Source: Rahnella victoriana (GTDB taxonomy: Bacteria; Pseudomonadota; Gammaproteobacteria; Enterobacterales; Enterobacteriaceae). Taken from it: a stretch of DNA of 64,000 nucleotides. The stretch covers positions 62,001 through 126,000 of the forward strand of contig NZ_SJOJ01000011.1 in assembly GCF_004330295.1 (NCBI RefSeq), read 5' to 3'. The notes below the pieces were generated by a model, which was given only the letters and a program-made list of their open reading frames with translations, did not search any database and was not told the DNA's origin. Shown here one piece after another: positions 53,854-63,849 of this stretch. The number at the start of each line of letters is the position of its first letter. The stretch's first letter is position 1. Position numbers and translations under genes: made by a program.

Positions 53854-53889
53854 CATTATGCGTCAGTTTTGTGACAGATTTATGAATAG
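53854..53889 (-). promoter_or_regulatory. Pho box and promoter of phoBR
   Basis: On the minus strand TTCATAAAT then CTGTCACAAAA then CTGACGC form the 11-base direct repeats of a Pho box (53861-53889), followed by the -10 ATAATG (53854-53859). The arrangement is nearly that of the E. coli phoB promoter. It lies between divergent phoB and sbcD. Confidence 0.88.
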
Positions 53890-54043
53890 AAAGGATGGTT
53901 CATTACAGTCAAATATGACAGAGACATTTCTTCTATTTAGCGGCCATCTTGCTGAAATTGGTCTGATTTATCGGGGACAGCGTCCCCTGCCGACGTTTAT
54001 ACTTTGCCCCATCGTTGTCATCCAGGATCCACACGGGAGTCTC

Positions 54044-55282
54044 ATGCGCCTGATCCACACGTCAGACTGGCACCTCGGCCAGTACTTTTTCACCAAAAGC
54101 CGCGCTGCCGAACATCAGGCATTTTTGCGCTGGCTGACCGGTCAGGTGCAGCAACATCAGGTCGATGCCGTGATTGTCGCGGGGGATATTTTCGATACCG
54201 GATCACCGCCCAGCTATGCCCGCGAATTGTATAACCGCTTCGTGGTGGAATTACAACAAACCGGCTGCCAGCTGGTGGTGCTGGCCGGTAATCACGATTC
54301 TGTCGCCACGCTCAACGAATCCCGCGAACTGCTTTCCTGCCTGAATACCCGGGTGATTGCCACCGTGGGTGAAAACCTGGCGGAACAGATTTTAGTGCTC
54401 CGTCAGCGCGACGGAACGCCCGGCGCGGTGCTGTGTGCCATTCCGTTTTTACGTCCGCGTGATTTGCTCGCCAGCCAGGCCGGACAATCCGGCAGCGACA
54501 AACAGCTGGCATTACAGGAAGCCATTGCCGCCCATTATGACGCGCTGTGGCAGGCCGCGCAGGCGAAACGCGATGAACTGGGCGTACCGCTGCCGGTGAT
54601 TGCCACCGGCCATCTGACCACCGTCGGCGTCAGCACCTCCGATTCGGTGCGCGACATCTATATAGGCACGCTCGATGCGTTTCCGGCACAGGCTTTTCCG
54701 CCAGTCGATTATGTGGCACTCGGCCATATTCACCGCGCGCAGTGCGTCGCCAAAACCGACCATATCCGCTACAGCGGCTCGCCGATTGCCCTGAGTTTTG
54801 ACGAACTGAGCAAGGCCAAAAGCGTCTACCTGCTTGATTTCGAGGGTGCGACACTCAACGCCATCGAGACGCTGGAAATCCCGGTTTTCCAGCCGATGCA
54901 GATCATCAAAGGCTCGCTGGCGGAGATTGAAAAGCAACTGACACAGTTCGAAGGCGGCGATCCGGCAAAACCCGTCTGGCTGGATATTGAAGTCTCCACG
55001 CAGGATTATCTCAGCGATATTCAGCGACGTATCCAGGCGCTGACGGCAGATTTGCCGGTAGAAGTGGTGCTGTTACGCCGCAGTAAAGAACAGCGCATCA
55101 ACCGCATTGAGCAACAGGAAAAAGAAACCCTCAGCGAACTGAGCGTCGGCGATGTCTTTGAACGGCGGCTGGCGCTGGAACCCGATCCCGATGAACCGCG
55201 TCAGGCGCGGATGCGTACCTTATTTGCGCAGGTGGTTGAACAGGTCACCAGCGGTCAGAACGCGGAGGACAGCGCACAATGA
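54044..55282 (+). CDS. sbcD: nuclease SbcCD subunit D
   Basis: SbcD (the Mre11 homologue) is the Mn-dependent nuclease that with SbcC cuts DNA hairpins and blocked ends. The metallophosphoesterase motifs are all present: [23 protein letters not shown] and GHIHRAQ. The ATG at 54044 begins the conserved [12 protein letters not shown] and has GGGAG upstream; a reading 68 codons longer is spurious. At 412 residues it is about 12 longer than E. coli. Its stop overlaps the sbcC start by four bases. Confidence 0.97.
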   Translation: MRLIHTSDWHLGQYFFTKSRAAEHQAFLRWLTGQVQQHQVDAVIVAGDIFDTGSPPSYARELYNRFVVELQQTGCQLVVLAGNHDSVATLNESRELLSCLNTRVIATVGENLAEQILVLRQRDGTPGAVLCAIPFLRPRDLLASQAGQSGSDKQLALQEAIAAHYDALWQAAQAKRDELGVPLPVIATGHLTTVGVSTSDSVRDIYIGTLDAFPAQAFPPVDYVALGHIHRAQCVAKTDHIRYSGSPIALSFDELSKAKSVYLLDFEGATLNAIETLEIPVFQPMQIIKGSLAEIEKQLTQFEGGDPAKPVWLDIEVSTQDYLSDIQRRIQALTADLPVEVVLLRRSKEQRINRIEQQEKETLSELSVGDVFERRLALEPDPDEPRQARMRTLFAQVVEQVTSGQNAEDSAQ

Positions 55283-58200
55283 AAATTCTCAGCCTGCGTT
55301 TAAAAAACCTGAATTCGCTGGAAGGCGAATGGAAAATTGACTTCACCGCCGAACCTTTTGCCAGTAACGGATTGTTCGCCATTACCGGCCCGACCGGCGC
55401 GGGGAAAACCACCCTGCTCGATGCCATTTGTCTGGCGCTGTATCACCAGACGCCGCGTCTGAACATCACGCCAAGCCAGAACGAACTGATGACCCGCCAC
55501 ACCGCCGAATCGCTGGCGGAGGTGGAGTTTGAAGTCAAAGGCGTGGGTTACCGCGCATTCTGGAGCCAGCGCCGCGCCAAAAACTCGCCGGACGGCAACC
55601 TGCAGGCACCGAAAGTGGAGCTGGCATTGCTGGCCGACGGCAAAATTCTGGCTGACAAAGTACGCGATAAACTCGACACCATCGCCTCACTGACCGGACT
55701 GGATTTTGGACGTTTCACCAAATCGATGATGCTGTCTCAGGGGCAGTTCGCCGCCTTCCTGAATGCGGATGCCAACGATCGCGCCGAACTGCTGGAAGAA
55801 CTGACCGGCACCGAAATTTACGGACTGCTGTCTGAGCGTGTGTTTGAGCAACATAAAGAAGCGCGCATTACCCTCGACGGCCTGCATCAGCGCATGGCGG
55901 GTATCGAACTGCTCAGCGAAGAACAGCGCCAGACGCTGGAGGCGCAACTTGCTGAACTGAACGCACAGGAAATCAGCCTCAGTCAGCAGGCACACCAGCA
56001 CCAGCAGGATCTGAACTGGCTGCAACAGTGGCAACAGGCACAGCAAAAACAGCAGCAGTCTCAGCAGCAGCTCACCGCCGCAGAACAGGAAAATCTGGCC
56101 GCCGCGCCGCAGTTACAGCAACTGGCGCGCAGTGAACCGGCAGAAAAACTGCGTCCGTTACTCGTGGATCGCCAGCGTTGTCAGGACGAATCGCAACGCC
56201 TTCAGCAATGGCTGACACAACTGACGCAGCAGCAGGAACAGCAGATTGCGCAGCTGACGCCGCTGAAACAGGCGGAAGAACAGGCACAAACGGCGCGGCA
56301 GACACAGGCGGAAGCACAGCGCCAGATGCAGACGCTGATCGAGGAAAAGATCCTGCCGCTGGATGGCGACATCGCCCTGCTGCGTAAATCGCTGGCTGAA
56401 ATGCAGCAGTCGGCCGGTGACGCACAGAAACAGGTCGCTGAACAACACGCGGCGCTGGTGCAAATCACGGCAGAACGTCAGAAACTGGACGAAGAAAGCC
56501 GTCAGCATCAGACCAGCCAGACCGCACTGACCGACGCACTGAGCAGCGCACAACAACGACAAGCGGCGCTGGAAAAACAGCACCCGCGGGCGGCATTGCA
56601 GCAAAGGCAGACTGAACTCATCCAGCTGCGCCCGGTGCGTCAGCAGCTGTTCTCCCTGATGCAAATTTTCCCGCAACTTAACCAGCGGGTGCTGCAACAG
56701 CACAACGATGCCGCGCAGTACCAGACGCAACTGGCTGAAGAAGAACAGCGTCTGGGCGCCATCCGTCTGCAATGTCAGAAACAGCTGGACCATCTCAACG
56801 ACGTCAAAACCCTGCATAAACAGGAAATGCTGATCGTCAGCCTCGAAGCCGAACGTGCCAGCCTGCAAAGCGGCCAGGCCTGCCCGCTGTGCGGCTCGAC
56901 ATCGCATCCGGCAATTGAACATTATCAGGAGGTCAAACCTTCTGAAACGGCGCTGCGCGTCGAGAAAATGCAGCTGGAGTTTGATGCGGCGAAAGCCAGC
57001 GGCATCGAACTGGCAGCGAAAATCAAAAGCCTGAAAGAGCAGCAAACCCGCCTGCAAAGCCAGCTGGAACAAGATCAGCAGCAACTGAATGCACATACTG
57101 CGCACTGGCAGCAGCTCAGTGAATCACTGAATCTGACCTTCACGCTGCATGACACCGCTGACATCACGCAATGGCTGACCGCACGCGACGACGAAGAGCA
57201 GCAGTCACAGACGCTGATCAGCCAGCACGAACAGCTGGCACGGGCGCTGCAACAGGCCAAAGATGCCCTGAATGATGCCCTGAACGCACAGCAGAAAGTG
57301 CAGCAGCAAAGCGCGTTGCTGACTGAACGTTTCACACGGCTGGAAGAGACGCAGGCGAAATCCCAGGAACATCTCGCGAAGCTGCAAAAACAGTGCGCTG
57401 AGGGTGAAAAATCACTGGCGGAACTGAACGCCAGACGTCACGAACTGTTCGGCGATCGTCAGGTGGCGCAGGTACGCGGGCACTTACATCAGCAACAGCA
57501 GGCGGCAGAAAAGGCCGTCAGCGATGCTCAGACCGCGCTGCAAAAGGCGCAGGAACAGCGTGATCAGCTTGCCGGTCAGCTCGCCAGTACGCAGCAGCAA
57601 CAGCAGCAGGCGCTGACACGTCTGACGCAGGCGGAACAGGCGTGGCAACAGGCGCTCGGCGCCAGCGGCTTTGCGGATGAGGACGCCGTAAAACAGGCGT
57701 TGCTGGATGACGCGTTACGTCAGCAACTTCAGCAACGGAAAGAACATCTGCAACAACAACTGGCGCAGGCGCAGGCCTTGCTGGTCGACGCCAAAGACAT
57801 GCTGGAAAAACAGAGGCTTGCCCGCCCCGCGCATCTCAGTGAGACCGACAGCGATCTTCACGCGCTGACCGCGCAACAGGCGGAGCTGGCGCAACAGCTG
57901 AAAGCCTTACAGCAACGTCTGGGTGAAGTGAAGAATCAGCTGGAAAGCGACAAACAGCGTCACAGCGGACAACAGGCGCTGATTGCTCAGATTGCGCAGG
58001 CGCAGCTGACCTGTGATGACTGGGGCTATCTCAATCAGATGATTGGCTCCAGCGATGGCGCGAAATTCCGTAAATTTGCGCAGGGTCTGACGCTCGATCA
58101 TCTGGTGTATCTGGCCAACCGACAGCTGGAAAAACTGCATGGCCGGTATCTGTTGCAGCGTAAAACCAGCGATGCGCTGGAGTTGCAGGTGGTCGATACC

Positions 58201-58527
58201 TGGCAGGCGGACGCGGTGCGCGACACCCGCACGTTATCCGGCGGCGAAAGTTTCCTGGTCAGTCTGGCACTGGCGCTGGCACTGTCAGATCTGGTCAGCG
58301 ATAAAACCCGCATCGACTCGCTGTTCCTTGACGAAGGGTTCGGCACGCTCGATGCCGACACGCTGGATACCGCGCTGGATGCCCTCGACAGTCTGAATGC
58401 CTCAGGTAAAACCATCGGCGTGATCAGCCATGTCGAGGCGATGAAAGACCGTATTCCGGTGCAGATCAAAGTCACCAAAGTGAACGGTCTGGGCGTCAGC
58501 CGCCTGAGCAGTGAATTTAAAGTCTGA
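55279..58527 (+). CDS. sbcC: nuclease SbcCD subunit C
   Basis: SbcC (the Rad50 homologue) is the SMC-like ATPase of the SbcCD complex. An N-terminal Walker [10 protein letters not shown] (about 38-46) and C-terminal signature [15 protein letters not shown] with Walker [13 protein letters not shown] flank two long Gln-rich coiled coils. The zinc hook CPLC is at 535-538, close to the centre, as required for dimerisation. Length is 1082 against 1048 in E. coli. It is translationally coupled to sbcD and followed by a probable terminator. Confidence 0.98.
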   Translation: MKILSLRLKNLNSLEGEWKIDFTAEPFASNGLFAITGPTGAGKTTLLDAICLALYHQTPRLNITPSQNELMTRHTAESLAEVEFEVKGVGYRAFWSQRRAKNSPDGNLQAPKVELALLADGKILADKVRDKLDTIASLTGLDFGRFTKSMMLSQGQFAAFLNADANDRAELLEELTGTEIYGLLSERVFEQHKEARITLDGLHQRMAGIELLSEEQRQTLEAQLAELNAQEISLSQQAHQHQQDLNWLQQWQQAQQKQQQSQQQLTAAEQENLAAAPQLQQLARSEPAEKLRPLLVDRQRCQDESQRLQQWLTQLTQQQEQQIAQLTPLKQAEEQAQTARQTQAEAQRQMQTLIEEKILPLDGDIALLRKSLAEMQQSAGDAQKQVAEQHAALVQITAERQKLDEESRQHQTSQTALTDALSSAQQRQAALEKQHPRAALQQRQTELIQLRPVRQQLFSLMQIFPQLNQRVLQQHNDAAQYQTQLAEEEQRLGAIRLQCQKQLDHLNDVKTLHKQEMLIVSLEAERASLQSGQACPLCGSTSHPAIEHYQEVKPSETALRVEKMQLEFDAAKASGIELAAKIKSLKEQQTRLQSQLEQDQQQLNAHTAHWQQLSESLNLTFTLHDTADITQWLTARDDEEQQSQTLISQHEQLARALQQAKDALNDALNAQQKVQQQSALLTERFTRLEETQAKSQEHLAKLQKQCAEGEKSLAELNARRHELFGDRQVAQVRGHLHQQQQAAEKAVSDAQTALQKAQEQRDQLAGQLASTQQQQQQALTRLTQAEQAWQQALGASGFADEDAVKQALLDDALRQQLQQRKEHLQQQLAQAQALLVDAKDMLEKQRLARPAHLSETDSDLHALTAQQAELAQQLKALQQRLGEVKNQLESDKQRHSGQQALIAQIAQAQLTCDDWGYLNQMIGSSDGAKFRKFAQGLTLDHLVYLANRQLEKLHGRYLLQRKTSDALELQVVDTWQADAVRDTRTLSGGESFLVSLALALALSDLVSDKTRIDSLFLDEGFGTLDADTLDTALDALDSLNASGKTIGVISHVEAMKDRIPVQIKVTKVNGLGVSRLSSEFKV

Positions 58528-58609
58528 TCCCTCGCCACCGCCGGGCAGGTTGCTAGATAAATTGCTAGCCGCATGCCCTGCGGTGGATCCTTTTTGTGAA
58601 AGCGTGCAC

Positions 58610-58640
58610 AAAAATCGCACCAGTTCAGTGCGCGATTTTT
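58610..58640 (+). terminator. probable sbcDC terminator
   Basis: AAAAATCGCAC and GTGC-GC-GATTTTT pair with a two-base bulge round a 7-base loop and end in five T, about 85 bases after the sbcC stop. The stem also reads GCAC-N7-GTGC (58617-58631), the outer pattern of an NtrC site, which may be coincidence. Confidence 0.6.
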
Positions 58641-58685
58641 CCCCAACCTGCTGAATTTACGCTTATTCCCGCTGCCGGAATGAAC

Positions 58686-58701
58686 TGGCACGCCCTGTGC
58701 T
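58686..58701 (+). promoter_or_regulatory. sigma-54 (RpoN) type promoter of the ABC transporter
   Basis: TGGCACG-CCCT-GTGCT matches the -24/-12 consensus TGGCACG-N4-TTGCW with one mismatch. GG and GC are exactly 10 bases apart. It lies 66 bases before the start of the binding-protein gene. Confidence 0.65.
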
Positions 58702-58713
58702 TAACGTTATGTA

Positions 58714-58736
58714 TACAAGTTGCAGTACAAGTTGCA
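58714..58736 (+). promoter_or_regulatory. 11-bp direct repeat before the ABC transporter
   Basis: TACAAGTTGCA occurs twice, 12 bases apart (58714-58724 and 58726-58736), about one helical turn. The palindrome TGTATACA (58710-58717) overlaps the first copy. The site lies just after the expected transcription start, fitting a repressor operator. Confidence 0.55.
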
Positions 58737-58766
58737 ACGTCCTCATAACCGCTTAGGGAACCGCCA

Positions 58767-59780
58767 ATGAAAAACATCAAACCTGAAGTTGATAAAAAAC
58801 GTCGCCAGCTGATGAAATGGCTCGCCATTACCGGCGGAGTGTCCACCCTTGGCGGAATGATCCCGACGTCCGTCTTTGCCGCCGAAGACGATGAGATCCG
58901 CATCGGTTACTGGCCGATTGTCGGCGGTTTACCGCTGTATGTGGCGCTGGAACAGGGCTTTTTTAAACAAGCCGGACTGAATGTGAAAGGCGTTAAATTC
59001 GCCAGCGCCCAGCAAATTGTCGAAGGGATGATCACCGGCAGGATCCACGGCTGCGCCAACGGCACGGCAACCGGCGCGCTGGGGCTGGGGGCGATCACCT
59101 CACCGGGGCTGTTCAAAATTATCTGCTCCAACCCGTCCAACCATAAGCTGGTGCTGGATGAATTTCTGGTGCCGCTGAACAGCACAGCCAGCGCCATCAG
59201 TGACCTGAAAGGCAAGAAAATCGCCTGCGGTCCGGGGATCCAGAACGTCACCATGGCAAAAATTATTCTGGAGAAAAATGGCTTCACTCACCCGTCGGTG
59301 ATCGAACTGCCGGTCGGCCAGCACGCTCCGGCGCTGGCGGCCGGACAAATTGACGGCGTCTATACGCTGGAACCGACCGGCACGGTCGGGCGCATGAAGC
59401 ATCTTTCCCGCACGCTGGAAACCGGCGTGATTTCTAAATACGTGCTCGGCAATGCCGACGCCCCGTGGTTTGGCGGCGCGGCGGCACTGAACGCCAGCTT
59501 TATCGCGGACAAACCGGAACAAACCAAAAAGTTTATTGCTGCTTATCAGAAAGCCGTGGAGTTCATCGCCGCACAGCCTGACAAAGCCCGCGAAAACGTC
59601 GCCGGTTACACCAGCATTGAACCGGCGCTGGTGAAGGAAGTGCCGCTGCCGGGCTTTGTGATGTATCCCGATTTAAAAGGCGACAACCTGCAATGGTTCC
59701 AGAAGTTTTATGACGTCTTTACCGAAAGAAAAATCTTCAGCAAGCCGGTAGATGTCGCCTCGCTGATTTATCAGGGATAA
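58767..59780 (+). CDS. NitT/TauT-type ABC transporter, substrate-binding protein
   Basis: The 337-residue protein is a periplasmic binding protein of the nitrate/sulfonate/taurine group. Its N-terminus has adjacent arginines R12-R13 (KKRRQLMKW) before a hydrophobic stretch and a VFA-AE cleavage site near residue 37, fitting Tat export. The mature part starts EIRIGYWPIVGGLPLYVALEQGFF, the classic fold of aromatic-sulfonate, nitrate and pyrimidine-precursor binders, and contains LKGKKIACGPG. The ligand is not predictable. It is first of three genes, 11 bases before the permease. E. coli has araJ here instead. Confidence 0.9.
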   Translation: MKNIKPEVDKKRRQLMKWLAITGGVSTLGGMIPTSVFAAEDDEIRIGYWPIVGGLPLYVALEQGFFKQAGLNVKGVKFASAQQIVEGMITGRIHGCANGTATGALGLGAITSPGLFKIICSNPSNHKLVLDEFLVPLNSTASAISDLKGKKIACGPGIQNVTMAKIILEKNGFTHPSVIELPVGQHAPALAAGQIDGVYTLEPTGTVGRMKHLSRTLETGVISKYVLGNADAPWFGGAAALNASFIADKPEQTKKFIAAYQKAVEFIAAQPDKARENVAGYTSIEPALVKEVPLPGFVMYPDLKGDNLQWFQKFYDVFTERKIFSKPVDVASLIYQG

Positions 59781-59791
59781 GGAGAAACAGG

Positions 59792-60556
59792 ATGACTTCA
59801 CGCTGGTCTTCAAGGTTACTGCCGCTGGTCGGTCCGGTATTGCTGTTTTTATTCTGGCAACTGGCCGTCAGCGCAAAATGGCTGAACCCGGTGCTTCTGC
59901 CCTCGCCCGTCGAGACAATCGGCTACATGTTTCAGTCGTTTTCGGATGCGTCCATGCGCACTGACATCGGCGCAACCCTCTACCGCACGCTGGTGTCCTT
60001 TGCCTTTGCGGCGGTGATCGGCGTGCCGCTCGGCGTGATCTTAGGCAGTAACGAAAAGGTTTACCGCAGTCTGGAATTCCTCATCGACTTCTTTCGCTCT
60101 ACTCCCTCGTCGGCACTGATCCCGCTGTTTATGCTGATTTTCGGCATCACCGATGCCAACAAAATCGCTATCGCCGCCTTTGCCGCCGTGCTGGTGATCT
60201 TGTTTAACAGCGCCTACGGCGTGATGAATGCCAAAAAAACCCGCCTGATGGCGGCCAGAGTGATGGGGATTTCCCGCTGGCATATTTTCAAAGACATCAT
60301 GCTGATGGAAAGTCTGGCGCAGACGTTTGTCGGTTTGCGTACCGGCGTGTCGATAGCGCTGGTGATCGTCATCGTCGCCGAAATGTTTATCGGATCCGAA
60401 ACCGGCCTCGGCCACCGGATCATTGATGCCCAGCAGGTGTTCAATATCAAAGACATGTACGCCTCGATCCTGATCACCGGCGCGCTGGGTTACCTGCTTA
60501 ATCTGGCCTTTTTGCTGATCGAGAAAAAAACCGTCCACTGGAGTAGCAAAGCATGA
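59792..60556 (+). CDS. NitT/TauT-type ABC transporter, permease
   Basis: The 254-residue inner-membrane protein has about six membrane segments and the binding-protein-dependent permease EAA-type loop (ARVMGISRWHIFKDIMLMESLAQTFVG), which docks the ATPase. It begins with AAGGAG upstream and overlaps the ATPase gene by four bases (ATGA). It resembles SsuC, TauC and ThiX-type permeases. Confidence 0.93.
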   Translation: MTSRWSSRLLPLVGPVLLFLFWQLAVSAKWLNPVLLPSPVETIGYMFQSFSDASMRTDIGATLYRTLVSFAFAAVIGVPLGVILGSNEKVYRSLEFLIDFFRSTPSSALIPLFMLIFGITDANKIAIAAFAAVLVILFNSAYGVMNAKKTRLMAARVMGISRWHIFKDIMLMESLAQTFVGLRTGVSIALVIVIVAEMFIGSETGLGHRIIDAQQVFNIKDMYASILITGALGYLLNLAFLLIEKKTVHWSSKA

Positions 60557-61374
60557 CGCAACCTCTCTCGCTGAACCCGGATTATAAAGGCCCGCAGTTG
60601 CCGCAATACGCCACCCGCCCCGACACCCATGTAACGATCCGCGGGCTGAGCAAGGCATTTGCCGGACAGCCGCTGTACACCGATCTGAATCTGGATCTGC
60701 CGCGTGGCAAAATCGTATCGATTTTCGGGCCGAACGGCTGCGGAAAATCGACCCTGATGAACATGATCGCCGGGCTGATCCCGGTCGATAAAGGCGACAT
60801 TCTGTTTGACGGAAAAACGCTGGCACAGACCACCATCGGCTACGTATTCCAGAACTACCGCGACGCGCTGTTTCCGTGGATGAGCGCACGCGCCAATATC
60901 GCCTACCCGCTGATCCGCCACGGCATGAGCAAAGCGGATGTGAATGCGCGGGTGGAGGAACTGACGCAGATGTTTGATATCCGCTTCGATCTGAAACGCT
61001 ATCCGTACGAGCTTTCCGGCGGCCAGCAGCAAACCGTGTGCATCATGCGTGCGCTGGCAACGCGGCCGGAAGTGATGTTCCTCGACGAACCTTTCTCGGC
61101 GCTGGATTTCGAAATGACCTTGTTTATCCGCGATAAATTGCAGGAAGTGCAGCTGGCGACCGGCGTCACCATGCTGATTGTCTCGCACGATCTGGAAGAT
61201 GCGGTGTTTCTGGCGGATGAGATTTTACTGCTGACGCGGCGGCCGACGCAGATCGCAGAAATCGTGCCGTTCGATCTGCCACGTCCGCGTGGTTCAGAAA
61301 TCATGAGCCATCCGGAATTTATCCGCGTGAAGGCGCATACGTTGGAGGTGTTTAAACGGGAGATGGCGCTTTAA
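60553..61374 (+). CDS. NitT/TauT-type ABC transporter, ATP-binding protein
   Basis: The 273-residue ATPase has Walker A GPNGCGKST, a Q-loop (FQNYRDALFPW), signature LSGGQQQTVCIMRAL, Walker B VMFLDEPFSALD and switch His in IVSHDLEDA. The order and motifs are those of SsuB, TauB and NrtD-like ATPases. It is last in the three-gene operon and is followed by a strong terminator. Confidence 0.94.
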   Translation: MTQPLSLNPDYKGPQLPQYATRPDTHVTIRGLSKAFAGQPLYTDLNLDLPRGKIVSIFGPNGCGKSTLMNMIAGLIPVDKGDILFDGKTLAQTTIGYVFQNYRDALFPWMSARANIAYPLIRHGMSKADVNARVEELTQMFDIRFDLKRYPYELSGGQQQTVCIMRALATRPEVMFLDEPFSALDFEMTLFIRDKLQEVQLATGVTMLIVSHDLEDAVFLADEILLLTRRPTQIAEIVPFDLPRPRGSEIMSHPEFIRVKAHTLEVFKREMAL

Positions 61375-61396
61375 CGGTGGGGCGATGAATGAGATC

Positions 61397-61425
61397 AGGG
61401 GCGCAAAAGCTGCGCCCCTTTTTAT
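61397..61425 (+). terminator. ABC transporter operon terminator
   Basis: AGGGGCGCA/TGCGCCCCT with a 5-base loop is followed by TTTTTA, 22 bases after the ATPase stop. Confidence 0.9.
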
Positions 61426-61444
61426 TGCCTGACAACGCCCTGTT

Positions 61445-62365
61445 TTATAACGCGAAACGCGATTGAGGCCACAGCCAGGCGGCGCCGCGTACGCCGCTCG
61501 AATCGCCGTGAACCGCTTTCAGCATCGGCGTTTCACATTCACCGCCAAACACCCATTGTTTGATCAGCAACGGCACGGTCTGATAAATGCGATCGACGTT
61601 GCTCATGCCGCCACCAAAGACAATCACATCCGGATCGAGAATATTCACCACGTTCGCCAGGGCTTTTGCCAGACGACGTTCATAACGCCCCAGCGCCCGC
61701 TCTGCGGTTTCGTCGCCCTGCTCCACCAGCGCAATGATCTCTGCGCCTTTCAGCCGCTGACCGGACAGACGGAAGTAATCTTCGGCAAAGCCGGTGCCGG
61801 AAACAAAGGTTTCGACGCAACCGGATTTCCCGCAGTAGCAAGGCACCTCGCGGGCAAACTGCATTTCCTCTTCATCCTGCCACGGCAGGGGATTGTGTCC
61901 CCATTCTCCTGCGTTACCGTTGCCGCCCGCATGGGCCGCGCCGTTCAGTGCCACGCCGGAACCGCAGCCGGTGCCGATGATGACCGCAAACACCGTATGA
62001 CGACCGGCACCTGCGCCGTCGGTGGCTTCCGACACCGCCAGACAGTTGGCATCGTTGGCGATATGCACTTCACGTTTTAACAGCAGCGCCAGATCCTCAT
62101 CCAGCTGCTGTCCGTTCAGCCAGACCGAGTTTGAATTTTTCACCTTGCCGGTAAACGGCGACAGTGTGCCGGGGATCCCCAGCCCGACGCTGCCGTGCTG
62201 ACCGGTCGCCTTTTCGGCGTCCAGCACCAGCCCCTCAATCGCTTTCAGCGTGCGCTCGTAGTCATTTCTCGGCGTATCAACACGCTTGCGAAACAGCTCT
62301 TTGCCTTCATCAGATAACGCAATCACTTCTATTTTTGTGCCGCCTAAATCAATGCCAATTCGCAC
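61445..62365 (-). CDS. mak: manno(fructo)kinase (ROK family)
   Basis: Mak phosphorylates fructose, and more weakly mannose and glucose, with ATP. The 306-residue ROK kinase has the N-terminal phosphate loop [10 protein letters not shown], the catalytic Asp region [19 protein letters not shown], the [12 protein letters not shown] motif and the ROK zinc site ending [12 protein letters not shown]. The start is GTG at 62365 with AAAGGAG upstream. It is divergent from rdgC and convergent with the ABC operon; in E. coli it also lies next to rdgC. Confidence 0.93.
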   Translation of the reverse strand: MRIGIDLGGTKIEVIALSDEGKELFRKRVDTPRNDYERTLKAIEGLVLDAEKATGQHGSVGLGIPGTLSPFTGKVKNSNSVWLNGQQLDEDLALLLKREVHIANDANCLAVSEATDGAGAGRHTVFAVIIGTGCGSGVALNGAAHAGGNGNAGEWGHNPLPWQDEEEMQFAREVPCYCGKSGCVETFVSGTGFAEDYFRLSGQRLKGAEIIALVEQGDETAERALGRYERRLAKALANVVNILDPDVIVFGGGMSNVDRIYQTVPLLIKQWVFGGECETPMLKAVHGDSSGVRGAAWLWPQSRFAL

Positions 62366-62575
62366 GTGTTGTTCTCCTTTTACACCTTGCAGGGTCAGTT
62401 TTTTTTGAGTTTATTCAGTTTAGAAGCCAGACGCGACTGTCACCAGAATAAGCTGTTATGCAATGTTACAGGGTGCCGCGATTTCTTAACGACGACTGGC
62501 GCTCAATTGGTTATCATGCCGCCCTGCATTCATTTATTCAGCGTACCACGGGTGCGCCGGGACAGGGATAACGCC

Positions 62576-63490
62576 ATGTTATGGTTTAAGAATTTGTTGG
62601 TTTACCGTTTGAGCCGTGAAGTTTCGTTATCTGCTGACGAAATGGAAAAACAGCTCAGTGCTTTCACCTTTACCCCGTGCGGCAGTCAGGATATGGCGAA
62701 AACCGGCTGGGTCTCGCCGATGGGTTCTCACGGTGGCGATGCACTGACACACGTCAACGGCGGGCAGATCCTGATCTGCGCCCGTAAAGAAGAAAAAATT
62801 CTGCCTTCTCCGGTGATCAAACAGGAGTTACAGGCCAAGATTGAACAGCTTGAAGGCGAGCAACACCGCAAGCTGAAGAAGACCGAAAAAGACTCCCTGA
62901 AAGATGAAGTGCTGCACAGCCTGATGCCGCGCGCCTTCAGCCGTTTCAGCCAGACGTTCATGTGGATCGACACCGTTAACGGCCTGATCATGGTCGATGC
63001 CGCCAGCGCCAAGAAAGCCGAAGACATGCTGGCGCTGCTGCGTAAAAGCCTCGGTTCGCTGCCGGTGGTGCCACTGACCATGGAAAGCCCTATCGAACTG
63101 ACGCTGACCGAATGGGTGCGTTCAGGCGATACTCCGGCCGGGTTTGCCTTGCAGGACGAAGCCGAGCTGAAAGCGATTCTGGAAGAAGGCGGCGTGATCC
63201 GCTGTAAAAAACAGGCGCTGGTCAGCGACGAAATCGCCACGCACATCGAGAATGGCAAACTGGTGACCAAACTGGCAGTGGACTGGCAGGAACGTATTGC
63301 GGTGGTGCTGGCCGACGACGGCAGCATTAAACGCCTGAAATTCAGCGACGTGATCCGCGATCAGAACGAAGACATCGACCGCGAAGATTTCGCCGGACGT
63401 TTCGATGCGGACTTCGTGCTGATGACCGGTGAACTGGCCGCGTTAATTCAGAATCTGATCGAAGCACTGGGCGGCGAAGCGCAGCGTTAA
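62576..63490 (+). CDS. rdgC: recombination-associated protein RdgC
   Basis: RdgC forms a ring-shaped dimer that binds double-stranded DNA and restrains RecA. The 304-residue protein (303 in E. coli) has the conserved start [16 protein letters not shown] and C-terminal [13 protein letters not shown]. The ATG at 62576 is preferred because it begins the conserved sequence; a reading 70 codons longer is unsupported. It is divergent from mak. Confidence 0.97.
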   Translation: MLWFKNLLVYRLSREVSLSADEMEKQLSAFTFTPCGSQDMAKTGWVSPMGSHGGDALTHVNGGQILICARKEEKILPSPVIKQELQAKIEQLEGEQHRKLKKTEKDSLKDEVLHSLMPRAFSRFSQTFMWIDTVNGLIMVDAASAKKAEDMLALLRKSLGSLPVVPLTMESPIELTLTEWVRSGDTPAGFALQDEAELKAILEEGGVIRCKKQALVSDEIATHIENGKLVTKLAVDWQERIAVVLADDGSIKRLKFSDVIRDQNEDIDREDFAGRFDADFVLMTGELAALIQNLIEALGGEAQR

Positions 63491-63507
63491 CACCGGATTC
63501 AGCACAT

Positions 63508-63540
63508 AAAAAAGGCGCTAACCGGGCGCCTTTTCTCTTT
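63508..63540. terminator. bidirectional terminator between rdgC and ppnP
   Basis: AAAAGGCGC/GCGCCTTTT with a 7-base loop has A and T tracts on both sides, between convergent rdgC and ppnP. Confidence 0.88.
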
Positions 63541-63558
63541 TAACGGTGTCTGAATAAA

Positions 63559-63849
63559 TTACTTGGTCAGGTATTTACACAGGTACGACGTGGTTTCGCC
63601 GACCTGCAAGTTGAATTCACTTTTACCCGGAATGTAGAAAGTTTCGCCCGGCTTAAACACCTGCCAGTCCGGCGATCCCGGGATCAGCACTTTCAGGGAG
63701 CCGCTGATCACAGTCATTTCTTCCGGTTTTGCGGTACCGAAGGTGTACTCGCCGACGGCCATCACGCCAACACTGGCTGAACCCGTACTTTCGCTGTCGA
63801 AACCAATCGACTTCACTTTCCCGTCAAAATACTCATTATTTTTCAACAT
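63559..63849 (-). CDS. ppnP: pyrimidine/purine nucleoside phosphorylase PpnP
   Basis: PpnP (YaiE) is a small cupin-fold enzyme that phosphorolyses many nucleosides to base and ribose 1-phosphate. The 96-residue protein has [13 protein letters not shown], the cupin block [18 protein letters not shown] and the C-terminal [18 protein letters not shown]. The start at 63849 gives the conserved beginning, with AAAGGG 8-9 bases upstream; an in-frame ATG 12 codons earlier is less likely. It is the last gene of the window. Confidence 0.95.
   Translation of the reverse strand: MLKNNEYFDGKVKSIGFDSESTGSASVGVMAVGEYTFGTAKPEEMTVISGSLKVLIPGSPDWQVFKPGETFYIPGKSEFNLQVGETTSYLCKYLTK

Noticed and set aside
58617-58631. 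NtrC site GCAC-N7-GTGC
   Set aside because: The same bases form the stem of a likely sbcC terminator ending in five T, so I do not list it as a regulatory site of its own.
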